From positions 29,373 to 93,372 of the forward strand of contig JBKQIF010000153.1 in NCBI GenBank assembly GCA_052148435.1: 64,000 nt of DNA, read 5' to 3'. The notes under the pieces are model-generated. The model saw nothing but the letters and a program-made list of their open reading frames with translations. It searched no databases and was not told the origin of the DNA. This DNA is from JBEKYD01 sp052148435. GTDB lineage: Bacteria > Acidobacteriota > Terriglobia > Bryobacterales > Bryobacteraceae. This document shows positions 34,070-42,930 of the stretch, piece by piece; positions within the stretch are counted from its first letter, which is position 1; each line of letters begins with the position of its first letter. Position numbers and translations under genes: made by a program.

Positions 34070-35680
34070 CTAGCTCTGCACGCGGCTGGGGGCGAGGGTC
34101 TGCTGCTTGAGCCAGCGCAGACGGCCCTGGTGCTCCTGGTGGAGGGTGGAAAAGGCTGCCCAGTAATAGCCGAACACGAACAGCGTCAGGAACGGGATCG
34201 ACAGATAATTGAAGGTTTCGATGGCGAAGACGATCGTCCCCAGGAAATACGTGCCAAGCAGCAGCTCGGCATAAGGCAGCCAGCCGCTGCGGCGCCGGTA
34301 TTTCTTGACCTCCAGGTTTACCGGGCGGTCGCCGATGGCGTACTTGGGCGTGCGCACAAAAGCCGTCTCGACTCGGAACAACGCCTCCAGCACGGCGCGC
34401 GTGTTGATAATGGTCAGCGCCACGCCGGTCGCCATCAGCATTGGCAGCATCAGGATCGAGCGCTTCCAGTTCTTGGGATGAAGCTCCCGCTGCGCGACCA
34501 CGTAAAACGCCGAAATCGACCAGAACGACGCCGCAATCAGCGGCACGTCGATCAGCAGCATGTGCCAGACGCCCATGTAGAAGCGCACGATCATCACCGG
34601 CAGCATCAGCGCGGAAACCACGATCATGAGCGGGTAGGAGACGTTCGGCGTCAGATGCATAAAGGCTTCCGCCTTCACCCGCTTCGGGATATCGGCTTTG
34701 AGCAGGGAAGGCAGCAATTTCTTGGCTACCTGCGTCAGCCCCTTGGCCCAGCGCGCCTGCTGCACCTGGAAGCCATGCATTTCCACCGGCAGCTCCGAGG
34801 GGCAATCCAGACCCGGCAGGTACACGAACCGCCAGCCCTTCAACTGCGCGCGATAGCTCAGGTCCGAATCCTCGGTGAGCGTGTCGTGCTGCCAGCCGCC
34901 GGCATCGTCGATCATCGCCTTGCGCAGGATTCCGGCCGTGCCGTTGAAGTTGAAGAACAGCCCCGCCCGCGACCGCGCCCCGTGCTCCAGAATAAAGTGG
35001 CCGTCGAGCAGCATGGCTTCCACTTCCGTGAGGAAGTTATAGTCGCGATTCAGATAGCTCCATCGCGTCTGCACCACGCCCACCTTGGGGTCGGCGAAAA
35101 AATCCACCGTGCGGTTGAGGAACTCCGGGGGCGGGCAGAAATCCGCATCGAAAATCGCCACCAATTCGCCCGTCGCCGTTTTCAGCCCTTCCTGCAACGC
35201 CCCTGCCTTGTACCCGTGGCGGTTCGTGCGGTGATGATACTCAATCGGGTAGCCTATGTTGCGGTAGCGTTCCACCAGGGCTTCGGCAAACGGCGCGGTG
35301 TCGTCGGTGGAATCGTCCAGCACCTGGATCTGCAACAGCTCCCGCGGATAGTCCATCTTCACCACTTCGTCGATCAGCCGCTCGACTACGTAGCGTTCGT
35401 TGAAGAGTGGAAGCTGGATCGTCACCCGCGGACGCTGCTCGAAGCGCCGGGGCGGCTCGGTGGTGGCTTTCCCGCGGTGCTTGAAATAGGTCCGCATGAT
35501 TTCGTACCGGTGCAAACCGTACACCGAAAGAATCGCCAGAATGGTGAAGTACGGAATCAGCATCGCCCAGTCGAACCAGCCCAACTGATGGATGCCGGCG
35601 AATGGCGTCTCCGCGAACATTTGCGAAATGCGATCGGAGGTGGTACGAACCACCAGCATCGCTAGAGGGGCAAAGGGCAT
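34070..35680 (-). CDS. Membrane glycosyltransferase, GT2 (cellulose-synthase-like)
   Basis: 536 residues. An N-terminal helix, then the GT-A core with VLDDSTDDT, FDADFCPPPEF, TEDSDLSYRA and QVQQARWAKG, the D, DxD, TED and QxxRW motifs of processive beta-glycosyltransferases, then several membrane helices. Relatives make beta-mannan/glucan-type polysaccharides or glycolipids. No BcsB or c-di-GMP PilZ domain attached. ATG 35680 was chosen over a TTG at 35698. Confidence 0.92.
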   Translation of the reverse strand: MPFAPLAMLVVRTTSDRISQMFAETPFAGIHQLGWFDWAMLIPYFTILAILSVYGLHRYEIMRTYFKHRGKATTEPPRRFEQRPRVTIQLPLFNERYVVERLIDEVVKMDYPRELLQIQVLDDSTDDTAPFAEALVERYRNIGYPIEYHHRTNRHGYKAGALQEGLKTATGELVAIFDADFCPPPEFLNRTVDFFADPKVGVVQTRWSYLNRDYNFLTEVEAMLLDGHFILEHGARSRAGLFFNFNGTAGILRKAMIDDAGGWQHDTLTEDSDLSYRAQLKGWRFVYLPGLDCPSELPVEMHGFQVQQARWAKGLTQVAKKLLPSLLKADIPKRVKAEAFMHLTPNVSYPLMIVVSALMLPVMIVRFYMGVWHMLLIDVPLIAASFWSISAFYVVAQRELHPKNWKRSILMLPMLMATGVALTIINTRAVLEALFRVETAFVRTPKYAIGDRPVNLEVKKYRRRSGWLPYAELLLGTYFLGTIVFAIETFNYLSIPFLTLFVFGYYWAAFSTLHQEHQGRLRWLKQQTLAPSRVQS

Positions 35681-35783
35681 AGCAAAGTGAAACAACAACC
35701 GACTTCCAGGCCCAACTTCCGAGCCATTACTATCTTAACAAAACGCTACCTACAGATAACCCAACGCCGGCGCGCCGTTAACG

Positions 35784-37076
35784 TTAGCGGCGATCGTTGC
35801 GGTATACCACTCCGTCCTTCATCACAAATTGGATTTTTTCCACCTGCCGGATATTCTCCAGCGGATTGCCGGGGCAGGCCACAATATCGGCCAGCTTCCC
35901 CGCTTCCAGCGTGCCGCGGTCGGTTACCCCGAGCTCTTCGGCGTCCACCGACGTGCCGGCTTTCAGCGCATCGGCCGGCTTCATCCCCAGGTTCACCAGC
36001 AGGCCGAATTCGCCGGCGTTCTTTCCGTGCGGGTACACCGCCGCGTCCGTCCCCACTCCGATGCGTATTCCGCGGGCGATGGCCTTGCGCACCGTCGCGT
36101 CCAGCGCCGCCATGGCCGCCCGGCCTTTCTGCGCCACCAGCGGCGGCAGGTAGCCGTCCGTCAGATTCTGCTTCACGCCCTCGATCGCCATCAGGGTGGG
36201 ATTGTAGAAAGTCCCACGCGCCTTCATCATATCCAGCGCCTCATCGTCCATAAACGTGCCGTGCTCAATGGAATCGATTCCGGCCCGGATGGCTCGCTTG
36301 GCGCCGATGGCGCCGTGCGCGTGCGCCGCCGTCTTCCGCCGCAGCGCGTGGGACTCGTCCACCAGCGCATCCAGCTCCGCCTGCGTCAGTTGCGGCGTGT
36401 CCACGTCGTCGGTGAGCGACAGCACGCCGCCGGTGGCGCAGGTCTTGATCACGTCCGCGCCGCTTTTGATGTTGTAGCGCACCGCCTCGCGCGCCTGATC
36501 CGGTGAATCGATCACGCCATCCGTGAATCCCGGCTCGCGCCCGAACAGCATGGGCGCGAACCCCGCCGTCGGATCGCAGTGCCCGCCCGTCGACCCCAGC
36601 GCGTGCACGGACACCAGCATGCGCGGGCCCACGATCCTGCCGTCGTGAATGGCGTTGCGCAAGCCTACGTCGATGAAATCGCTCGACCCCACGTCGCGCA
36701 CCGTCGTAAATCCCGCCATCAGCGTCACCCGCGCGTTCTCGGCCGCGTCCAGCGCCCGCTCCGCCACCGGCTTCTGCAACTCCGCCAGAATCGTTTGCCG
36801 GTAGTCCAGCGCGAACGGCATGGAGAGATGCGTGTGCGCATCCATCAATCCCGGCAATAGCGTCGCATCGCCCAGGTCGATGGTTTCGGCGCCGGCTGGA
36901 ATCGCCGCGCCGCCGCCCACGCCCACAATCTTGTTCCCCGTCACCACGATCAGTCCCGGCGCCGCGGCCTGGCCGCTCTCCGCGTCGAACATTCGCGCCG
37001 CCTTCAACACGTAGGTCTTGTCAGCGGCGGAGAGCGCCAGCGGCAGGACCGCCGCAATCAGCCAAATCGATCTCAT
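35784..37076 (-). CDS. Secreted amidohydrolase (imidazolonepropionase/prolidase-like)
   Basis: 430 residues with signal peptide (IWLIAAVLPLALSAADK). Amidohydrolase metal motifs: LMDAHTHLSM (HxH), the Lys strand GADVIKTCATGG, AHAHGA, DSIEHGTF and VGTDAAV. Hydrolyses amide or dipeptide-like bonds. Starts two bases after the truncated DUF5615 gene. Confidence 0.92.
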   Translation of the reverse strand: MRSIWLIAAVLPLALSAADKTYVLKAARMFDAESGQAAAPGLIVVTGNKIVGVGGGAAIPAGAETIDLGDATLLPGLMDAHTHLSMPFALDYRQTILAELQKPVAERALDAAENARVTLMAGFTTVRDVGSSDFIDVGLRNAIHDGRIVGPRMLVSVHALGSTGGHCDPTAGFAPMLFGREPGFTDGVIDSPDQAREAVRYNIKSGADVIKTCATGGVLSLTDDVDTPQLTQAELDALVDESHALRRKTAAHAHGAIGAKRAIRAGIDSIEHGTFMDDEALDMMKARGTFYNPTLMAIEGVKQNLTDGYLPPLVAQKGRAAMAALDATVRKAIARGIRIGVGTDAAVYPHGKNAGEFGLLVNLGMKPADALKAGTSVDAEELGVTDRGTLEAGKLADIVACPGNPLENIRQVEKIQFVMKDGVVYRNDRR

Positions 37077-37078
37077 AC

Positions 37079-37270
37079 TCAAGCTATGGTAAACCAGGTT
37101 CCCGAACCGGTGCTCACGATGACGAAGTTCCCGGTCTTGGCAAACTCCCAGATCTCGCGATCCGGGCTTTCGAGCAAGCCGCCCTCCGCCACGTGAGCCG
37201 ACTCCGCGTATAACTCAGCGAGCCGGACGACGAGCTTACGCGAGAGGTTCTCGTCGAACAGCAGTTTCAC
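37079..37270 (-). pseudogene. DUF5615 PIN-like toxin, C-terminally truncated
   Basis: 63 residues. MKLLFDENLSRKLVVRLAEL, SAHVAEGG and DREIWEFAKTGNFVIVS match the first half of DUF5615 (Mut7-C-like PIN) toxins with the acidic D6-E7 pair. Family members continue with a second Asp-containing strand and total about 110 residues; here the match ends at VIVS and a stop follows after a few unrelated residues. It is probably inactive, cut at the boundary with the amidohydrolase gene. Confidence 0.7.
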
Positions 37271-37476
37271 AGAGCCACACGCCTACCCATCCTGGCGGCA
37301 AATTCGTAAACCGCACGAAAATCGTCTGGCTCCAGTTCCGGGTAGTCATCGAGGATTTGCTGTTCCGTCATGCCTGCCGCGAGCCAACTCAACACGTCCC
37401 AAACAGTGATGCGCAACCCGCGGACACACGGCTGGCCGGAGCGTTTGCCCGGTTCGATCATGATGCGGGGACTCAT
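37267..37476 (-). CDS. DUF433 antitoxin
   Basis: 69 residues, with the DUF433 pattern PGKRSGQPCVRGLRITVWDV, LAAGMTEQQILDDYPELEPD. Such proteins pair with DUF5615 toxins. Its stop overlaps the toxin start by four bases. Here it remains intact next to a truncated toxin. Confidence 0.85.
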   Translation of the reverse strand: MSPRIMIEPGKRSGQPCVRGLRITVWDVLSWLAAGMTEQQILDDYPELEPDDFRAVYEFAARMGRRVAL

Positions 37477-37561
37477 GCTTCGAGCATATCACTGGCGCCG
37501 CAACGAAGCGGCAGCATTTCCCCCAACTAATCGGTGGCCGGCGGTACGGTAGTCGCAATAC

Positions 37562-37620
37562 GCAACTTAACGGTTGCATTTCATCTCCGCCGCTGTTAAT
37601 ATGCAACCTGGAGGTTGCAT
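37562..37620 (+). promoter_or_regulatory. Sigma70-type promoter with two palindromic operators before the AHSA1-ArsR genes
   Basis: TTGCAT at 37574-37579 and TAATAT at 37597-37602, with exactly 17 bases between, form a good promoter. Palindrome 1 (GCAAC...GTTGC, 37562-37577) overlaps the -35; palindrome 2 (ATGCAACCT-GG-AGGTTGCAT, 37601-37620) overlaps the -10, the ribosome binding site and the first bases of the start codon. This fits autorepression by the downstream ArsR-type regulator. Confidence 0.7.
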
Positions 37621-38107
37621 GAATACGGATCGCATCGAGAAGAAGGTTCTATTGCGCGCGCCGCGGAATCGAGTCTGGCGGGCGCTGGCGGACTCCACGG
37701 AGTTCGGCGCCTGGTTCGGCATGAAGTTCGATGGCCCGTTCGCGCCGGGCGCCTCGATGCGCGCGGCGATCGTGCCGACGACGGTCGATGCCGAGGTAGC
37801 CAAGGCCCAGAAGGCGCACGAAGGCATCCCGTTCGAGATCGCCATCGAGCGGATGGAACCGGAGCGGCTATTCTCTTTCCGGTGGCATCCCCACGCCATT
37901 GAGCGCGGCGTCGACTACTCCGCCGAGCCGACCACGCTGGTAAGCTTCGAACTCGAGGAAGTAGCCGACGGCGTCATGCTGACCGTAACCGAGTCCGGCT
38001 TCGAACAAATTCCGCTCGCGCGCCGGGCCAAGGCTTTCGCGGCGAACGAGGGAGGCTGGGGCATGATGGTGAACGTGATCGAGCAGTACGTGCGCCATGC
38101 GCGGTAG
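37619..38107 (+). CDS. SRPBCC/AHSA1-domain protein
   Basis: 162 residues in the START-like fold: EKKVLLRAPRNRVWRALADS, FGAWFGMKFDGPFAPG, and FSFRWHPHA are typical of AHSA1 proteins encoded with ArsR regulators. Binds hydrophobic ligands; role unknown. Its GGAGG site lies inside a palindromic operator. The regulator gene overlaps its 3' end by 11 bases. Confidence 0.9.
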   Translation: MNTDRIEKKVLLRAPRNRVWRALADSTEFGAWFGMKFDGPFAPGASMRAAIVPTTVDAEVAKAQKAHEGIPFEIAIERMEPERLFSFRWHPHAIERGVDYSAEPTTLVSFELEEVADGVMLTVTESGFEQIPLARRAKAFAANEGGWGMMVNVIEQYVRHAR

Positions 38108-38453
38108 CCCGCGTGTCCTGGCAAAACCGAAACGCTCCGCGCACCTTTTCGCCGCCCTGGGCGATGAGACTCGCTTACGCCTTGTCTCTCGCCTCTGCGA
38201 TGGCGGGCCGATGTCGATCACGAGGCTCACGGTGGGCTCCAAAGTCACTCGTCAGGCAATCGCCAAGCACCTGCGGGTGATGGAGGGATCGGGTCTGGTA
38301 CGCAGCGCGCGGCACGGACGCGAGAGCGTCTGGCAATTGGATCAGCGGCGCCTGGAGGACGCCCGCCGCTACCTCGACACGATCTCTAAGCAGTGGGACG
38401 GCGCGCTTGGCCGGCTGAGGGAGTTCGTCGAGGACGGACGGGACGAAGGCTGA
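38097..38453 (+). CDS. ArsR-family winged-helix regulator
   Basis: 118 residues with ALGDETRLRLVSRLCDGGPM and the recognition helix SKVTRQAIAKHLRVMEGSGL. No metal-binding cysteines, so probably of the type that regulates AHSA1 genes. Overlaps the upstream gene and likely binds the palindromes at 37562-37620. Confidence 0.92.
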   Translation: MRGSPRVLAKPKRSAHLFAALGDETRLRLVSRLCDGGPMSITRLTVGSKVTRQAIAKHLRVMEGSGLVRSARHGRESVWQLDQRRLEDARRYLDTISKQWDGALGRLREFVEDGRDEG

Positions 38454-38470
38454 GCAAGGCCGGGTAGTCG

Positions 38471-38527
38471 ATGGTCTGTCCCACTGGCGAGGGGTGACAG
38501 ACCACAAAATGCGATGGTCTGTCCCAC
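38471..38527. repeat. Palindromic repeat, family B (copy 3)
   Basis: ATGGTCTGTCCCAC occurs at 38471-38484 and again at 38514-38527, with GGCGAGGGGTGACAGACCAC between, giving direct and inverted copies. It fills the gap between convergent arsR and acs. Confidence 0.65.
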
Positions 38528-38528
38528 T

Positions 38529-40460
<1,932 letters not shown>

Positions 40461-40486
40461 GCCAGAAATCTTACCAGACTGCGGTT

Positions 40487-40906
40487 TTACTCGCCGATAA
40501 TCTTCACCAGCGCCCGCTTTCGCCGCCGACCGTCGAACTCGCCGTAGAAGATCTGCTCCCAGGGTCCGAAATCGAGCTTGCCTTCGGTCACCGCCACCAC
40601 CACCTCGCGTCCCATGATTTGCCGCTTCATGTGCGCATCGGCGTTGTCTTCCCCGGTGCGGTTGTGCTGGTATTTCGAAACCGGCTCGTGCGGCGCCAGT
40701 TGTTCCAGCCAGCGGTCGTAATCCTGGTGCAGCCCGCTTTCATCGTCGTTGATGAACACCGACGCCGTAATGTGCATGGCGTTCACCAGCACCAGCCCTT
40801 CCCGCACGCCGCTTTCGCGCAGACACTTCTCCACGTCCGGCGTGATATTGACGAATCCCCGCCGCGCCGGCACCTCGAACCAGAGTTCCTTGCGATAGCT
40901 TTTCAT
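40487..40906 (-). CDS. YjbQ/UPF0047-family protein
   Basis: 139 residues. Family motifs: FVNITPDVEKCL, GLVLVNAMHITASVFIND, DYDRWLEQLAP, HNRTGEDNADAHMKRQIMG and GPWEQIFYGEFDGRRRKR. Members have weak thiamine-phosphate-synthase activity; the true role is unsettled. The gap 40907-41201 holds nothing I can assign. Confidence 0.92.
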   Translation of the reverse strand: MKSYRKELWFEVPARRGFVNITPDVEKCLRESGVREGLVLVNAMHITASVFINDDESGLHQDYDRWLEQLAPHEPVSKYQHNRTGEDNADAHMKRQIMGREVVVAVTEGKLDFGPWEQIFYGEFDGRRRKRALVKIIGE

Positions 40907-41201
40907 GTGGTCAGCTTCCAGTGTAATGTCCGGCCGAGGGCTCCGGCGGCCCGCCACGGAGGAGACGTTGGAGCCGCCCGGATCGGGCGGCGTTGGGGAC
41001 GGGCGTTTTCGCAGATGAATGGACCCGGACCTCACGGGAGTAATGCTGCCGCCGGCCTGAGCGGATTCGCAGGCCCGCGCGCGTCTGTCGGCCCTGATCT
41101 TTCTAAAACGCAGGTATGTCGCTGAACGGCGTGGAGCTTGGTGGCATGTTGGCCCGTAACGCCGCACCGGAACCGCCCGGTTCCTGGGATAATCGGTAGA
41201 A

Positions 41202-41318
41202 ATGCAGGACGACAGAGACTATTCGGTCTACCCAAGCGACCTCGATGTTCTGAGTGCGTTCACGAAGTTCTACGAATACCTAAAGTCTAACGGCTATGCA
41301 GCAATAGAGAAGATCTAG
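41202..41318 (+). pseudogene. N-terminal fragment of the TIR gene, cut by an in-frame TAG
   Basis: 38 codons (starts MQDDRDYSVYPSDL, ends YAAIEKI) ending at TAG 41316-41318. The reading frame is the same as that of the downstream TIR-domain protein, and the bases between the TAG and the next possible start (RGLSLEL) read as natural continuation. It looks like the original N-terminus separated by a nonsense mutation, or a readthrough stop. Confidence 0.55.
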
Positions 41319-41336
41319 AGGGGACTGTCCCTCGAG

Positions 41337-42002
41337 TTGACCGTGAACGCGCACAGGACCCTTCATGCCGAGAACTATGACGAGTTTCTCCGTCTCCTCG
41401 CCGAATATCCCAAATCCATGCCCATTTACGTGCACAACAGGTTCGAGAAGGGCAAAGACCTGGGATTCGCATGTATCATCACCGTGAGCTCGTCGGGACT
41501 GCAAACCTCTGTGAGATGTGACAACCTGGATATCGTTTCCTCGGTACACGACCGGATCAGAGAATACTTCAAGGCCCACAATCCTGGCGAGGAACGCATC
41601 AACCAGTTCGTCCGTCGGGGCCTAAAGAAATCCGTTTTCCTGGCGCATCGCTTCGATGAGCTTGGTACAAGCACGGCGGCGTGCATGTCGGAGTTCATTC
41701 GTGCACTGGGGTTCGATCTGAAGGAGGGTGCCGGATACGAGAGCCGCGATATTCCCGATAAGGTCGCGGAGCGAATTCGGTCGCAAGATATTTTCATCGC
41801 ACTGGTTACGCCAGGCGATACTTCCTGGATGTTGACCGAATTGGCGTACTCCAAGGCCCTCAGCAAGTGCATCATAGTCATCGTCGAGCAAGGGTGTGAA
41901 CTCAAGAAGGGAATTATTGGCTCCGATTTTGAGCACATGGAATTCCCCCCGGGCAGGGTCGAGAGGTGTTTCTTGCCACTGGTGGGTGTGCTGCCGCCCT
42001 GA
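41337..42002 (+). CDS. TIR-domain protein (possible NADase effector)
   Basis: 221 residues from TTG 41337 (GTG 41343 also possible; no good ribosome binding site). Residues 1-90 form an unknown alpha/beta domain (LDIVSSVHDRIREYF). From about 98, KKSVFLAHRFDELGTS starts a TIR-like domain, with RDIPDKVAERIRSQDIFIAL and DTSWMLTELAYSKAL; W164 and E168 match the conserved Trp and catalytic Glu of NAD-cleaving TIR proteins. Codon choice looks less GC-rich than the neighbours, suggesting transfer. An in-frame TAG upstream may have cut off its N-terminus. Confidence 0.75.
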   Translation: MTVNAHRTLHAENYDEFLRLLAEYPKSMPIYVHNRFEKGKDLGFACIITVSSSGLQTSVRCDNLDIVSSVHDRIREYFKAHNPGEERINQFVRRGLKKSVFLAHRFDELGTSTAACMSEFIRALGFDLKEGAGYESRDIPDKVAERIRSQDIFIALVTPGDTSWMLTELAYSKALSKCIIVIVEQGCELKKGIIGSDFEHMEFPPGRVERCFLPLVGVLPP

Positions 42003-42290
42003 GGAGAAGTGGGCGTTACGAGCATCTGTTTCGGGGATCTCGCTGCCAGTAACGGGGCGGCGGTACTGTTGGAATAAATCTGATTCGTTCCGGACCGGCG
42101 CGGTAGCATCCGCCGACCGACCACGGGCGGCGATTCCTCCCGCCAAACGCCGATCACGCCCGAATCGACGGCAATGGCTTGGCTTCATGGGGACAGGCGG
42201 GACGTTTCCAAAGTCTGCGACGGTTCTTCCCATGAAACGCCGATCCCGGCGCTCTGGTTGGCAAGTCACGGGTTGGAGGTATTCTCGGCC

Positions 42291-42326
42291 GGGTTGCCGC
42301 GAGGCGATGCGGCTTCGGACGCAGCG
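42291..42326 (+). pseudogene. Remnant of a DUF2442 C-terminus
   Basis: Twelve codons reading GLPRGDAASDAA, matching the last residues (GLPPADAASDAA) of the DUF2442 protein ending at 42893, with similar DNA. It lies just before the DUF4160 gene, as if an older DUF2442 copy was lost except for its tail. The rest of 42003-42356 shows no gene. Confidence 0.5.
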
Positions 42327-42356
42327 CGTGCGGAGAGAGTAAAATCGAAGGAAGAA

Positions 42357-42617
42357 ATGCCCGAGGTGACCCGCTTCTTTGGGATTGTGATTCGAATGTA
42401 CTTCAGAGACCACAGCCCGGCACATTTCCACGCCGAGTATGGCGAATACGAAGCCTTGATCGAGCTAGAAACCCTCTCTATCCTCAGGGGGGACCTCCCG
42501 AGGAGAGCTATGGCGTTGGTACTCGAATGGGCGGCCCTTCATCGCCAGGAACTGAGAGCGGACTGGGAGAGGGCTCGTGGTGGGACGCCTCTGGAATCGA
42601 TCGCCCCGCTAGACTGA
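42357..42617 (+). CDS. DUF4160 protein (toxin-antitoxin-like)
   Basis: 86 residues with the DUF4160 pattern PEVTRFFGIVIRMYFRDHSP, AHFHAEYGEYEA and RRAMALVLEWAALHRQEL. DUF4160 and DUF2442 genes commonly sit side by side and are thought to be toxin-antitoxin-like; function is unproven. ATG 42357 has an AGGAAG site. Confidence 0.88.
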   Translation: MPEVTRFFGIVIRMYFRDHSPAHFHAEYGEYEALIELETLSILRGDLPRRAMALVLEWAALHRQELRADWERARGGTPLESIAPLD

Positions 42618-42626
42618 GGAGCAGAC

Positions 42627-42893
42627 ATGAGACTGGTTCGCATCCGGGAAGCGAAGCCGCTCGACGACTACCGCGTGCAGCTCACACTGACGGACGGCCG
42701 CGTAGTCGAGAGAGATCTCGGGCCAATGCTGGTAGGCCCAATTTTCGAAGAGATCCGGAACGACGAGGCGCGATTTAGGGAGATGCGTGTCGAAGGGGGC
42801 ACTCTGGTTTGGCCTACCGGTGCCGATTTGTGCCCCGATGTTCTGATCTGGGGTGGCCTACCGCCGGCTGACGCGGCTTCAGACGCAGCCTGA
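42627..42893 (+). CDS. DUF2442 protein
   Basis: 88 residues: VRIREAKPLDDYRVQLTLTD, GRVVERDLGPML, FEEIRNDEARFREMRVEGGT, VWPTGADLCPDVL, the DUF2442 consensus. Nine bases after DUF4160, one operon. Confidence 0.9.
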   Translation: MRLVRIREAKPLDDYRVQLTLTDGRVVERDLGPMLVGPIFEEIRNDEARFREMRVEGGTLVWPTGADLCPDVLIWGGLPPADAASDAA

Positions 42894-42930
42894 ACGCCTG
42901 TTTTGGTTTTCGTATCGATGACCGCTCCCT

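Noticed and set aside
34130..35665. 511-codon frame antisense to the GT2 glycosyltransferase
   Set aside because: Shadow; its reverse carries all GT2 motifs.
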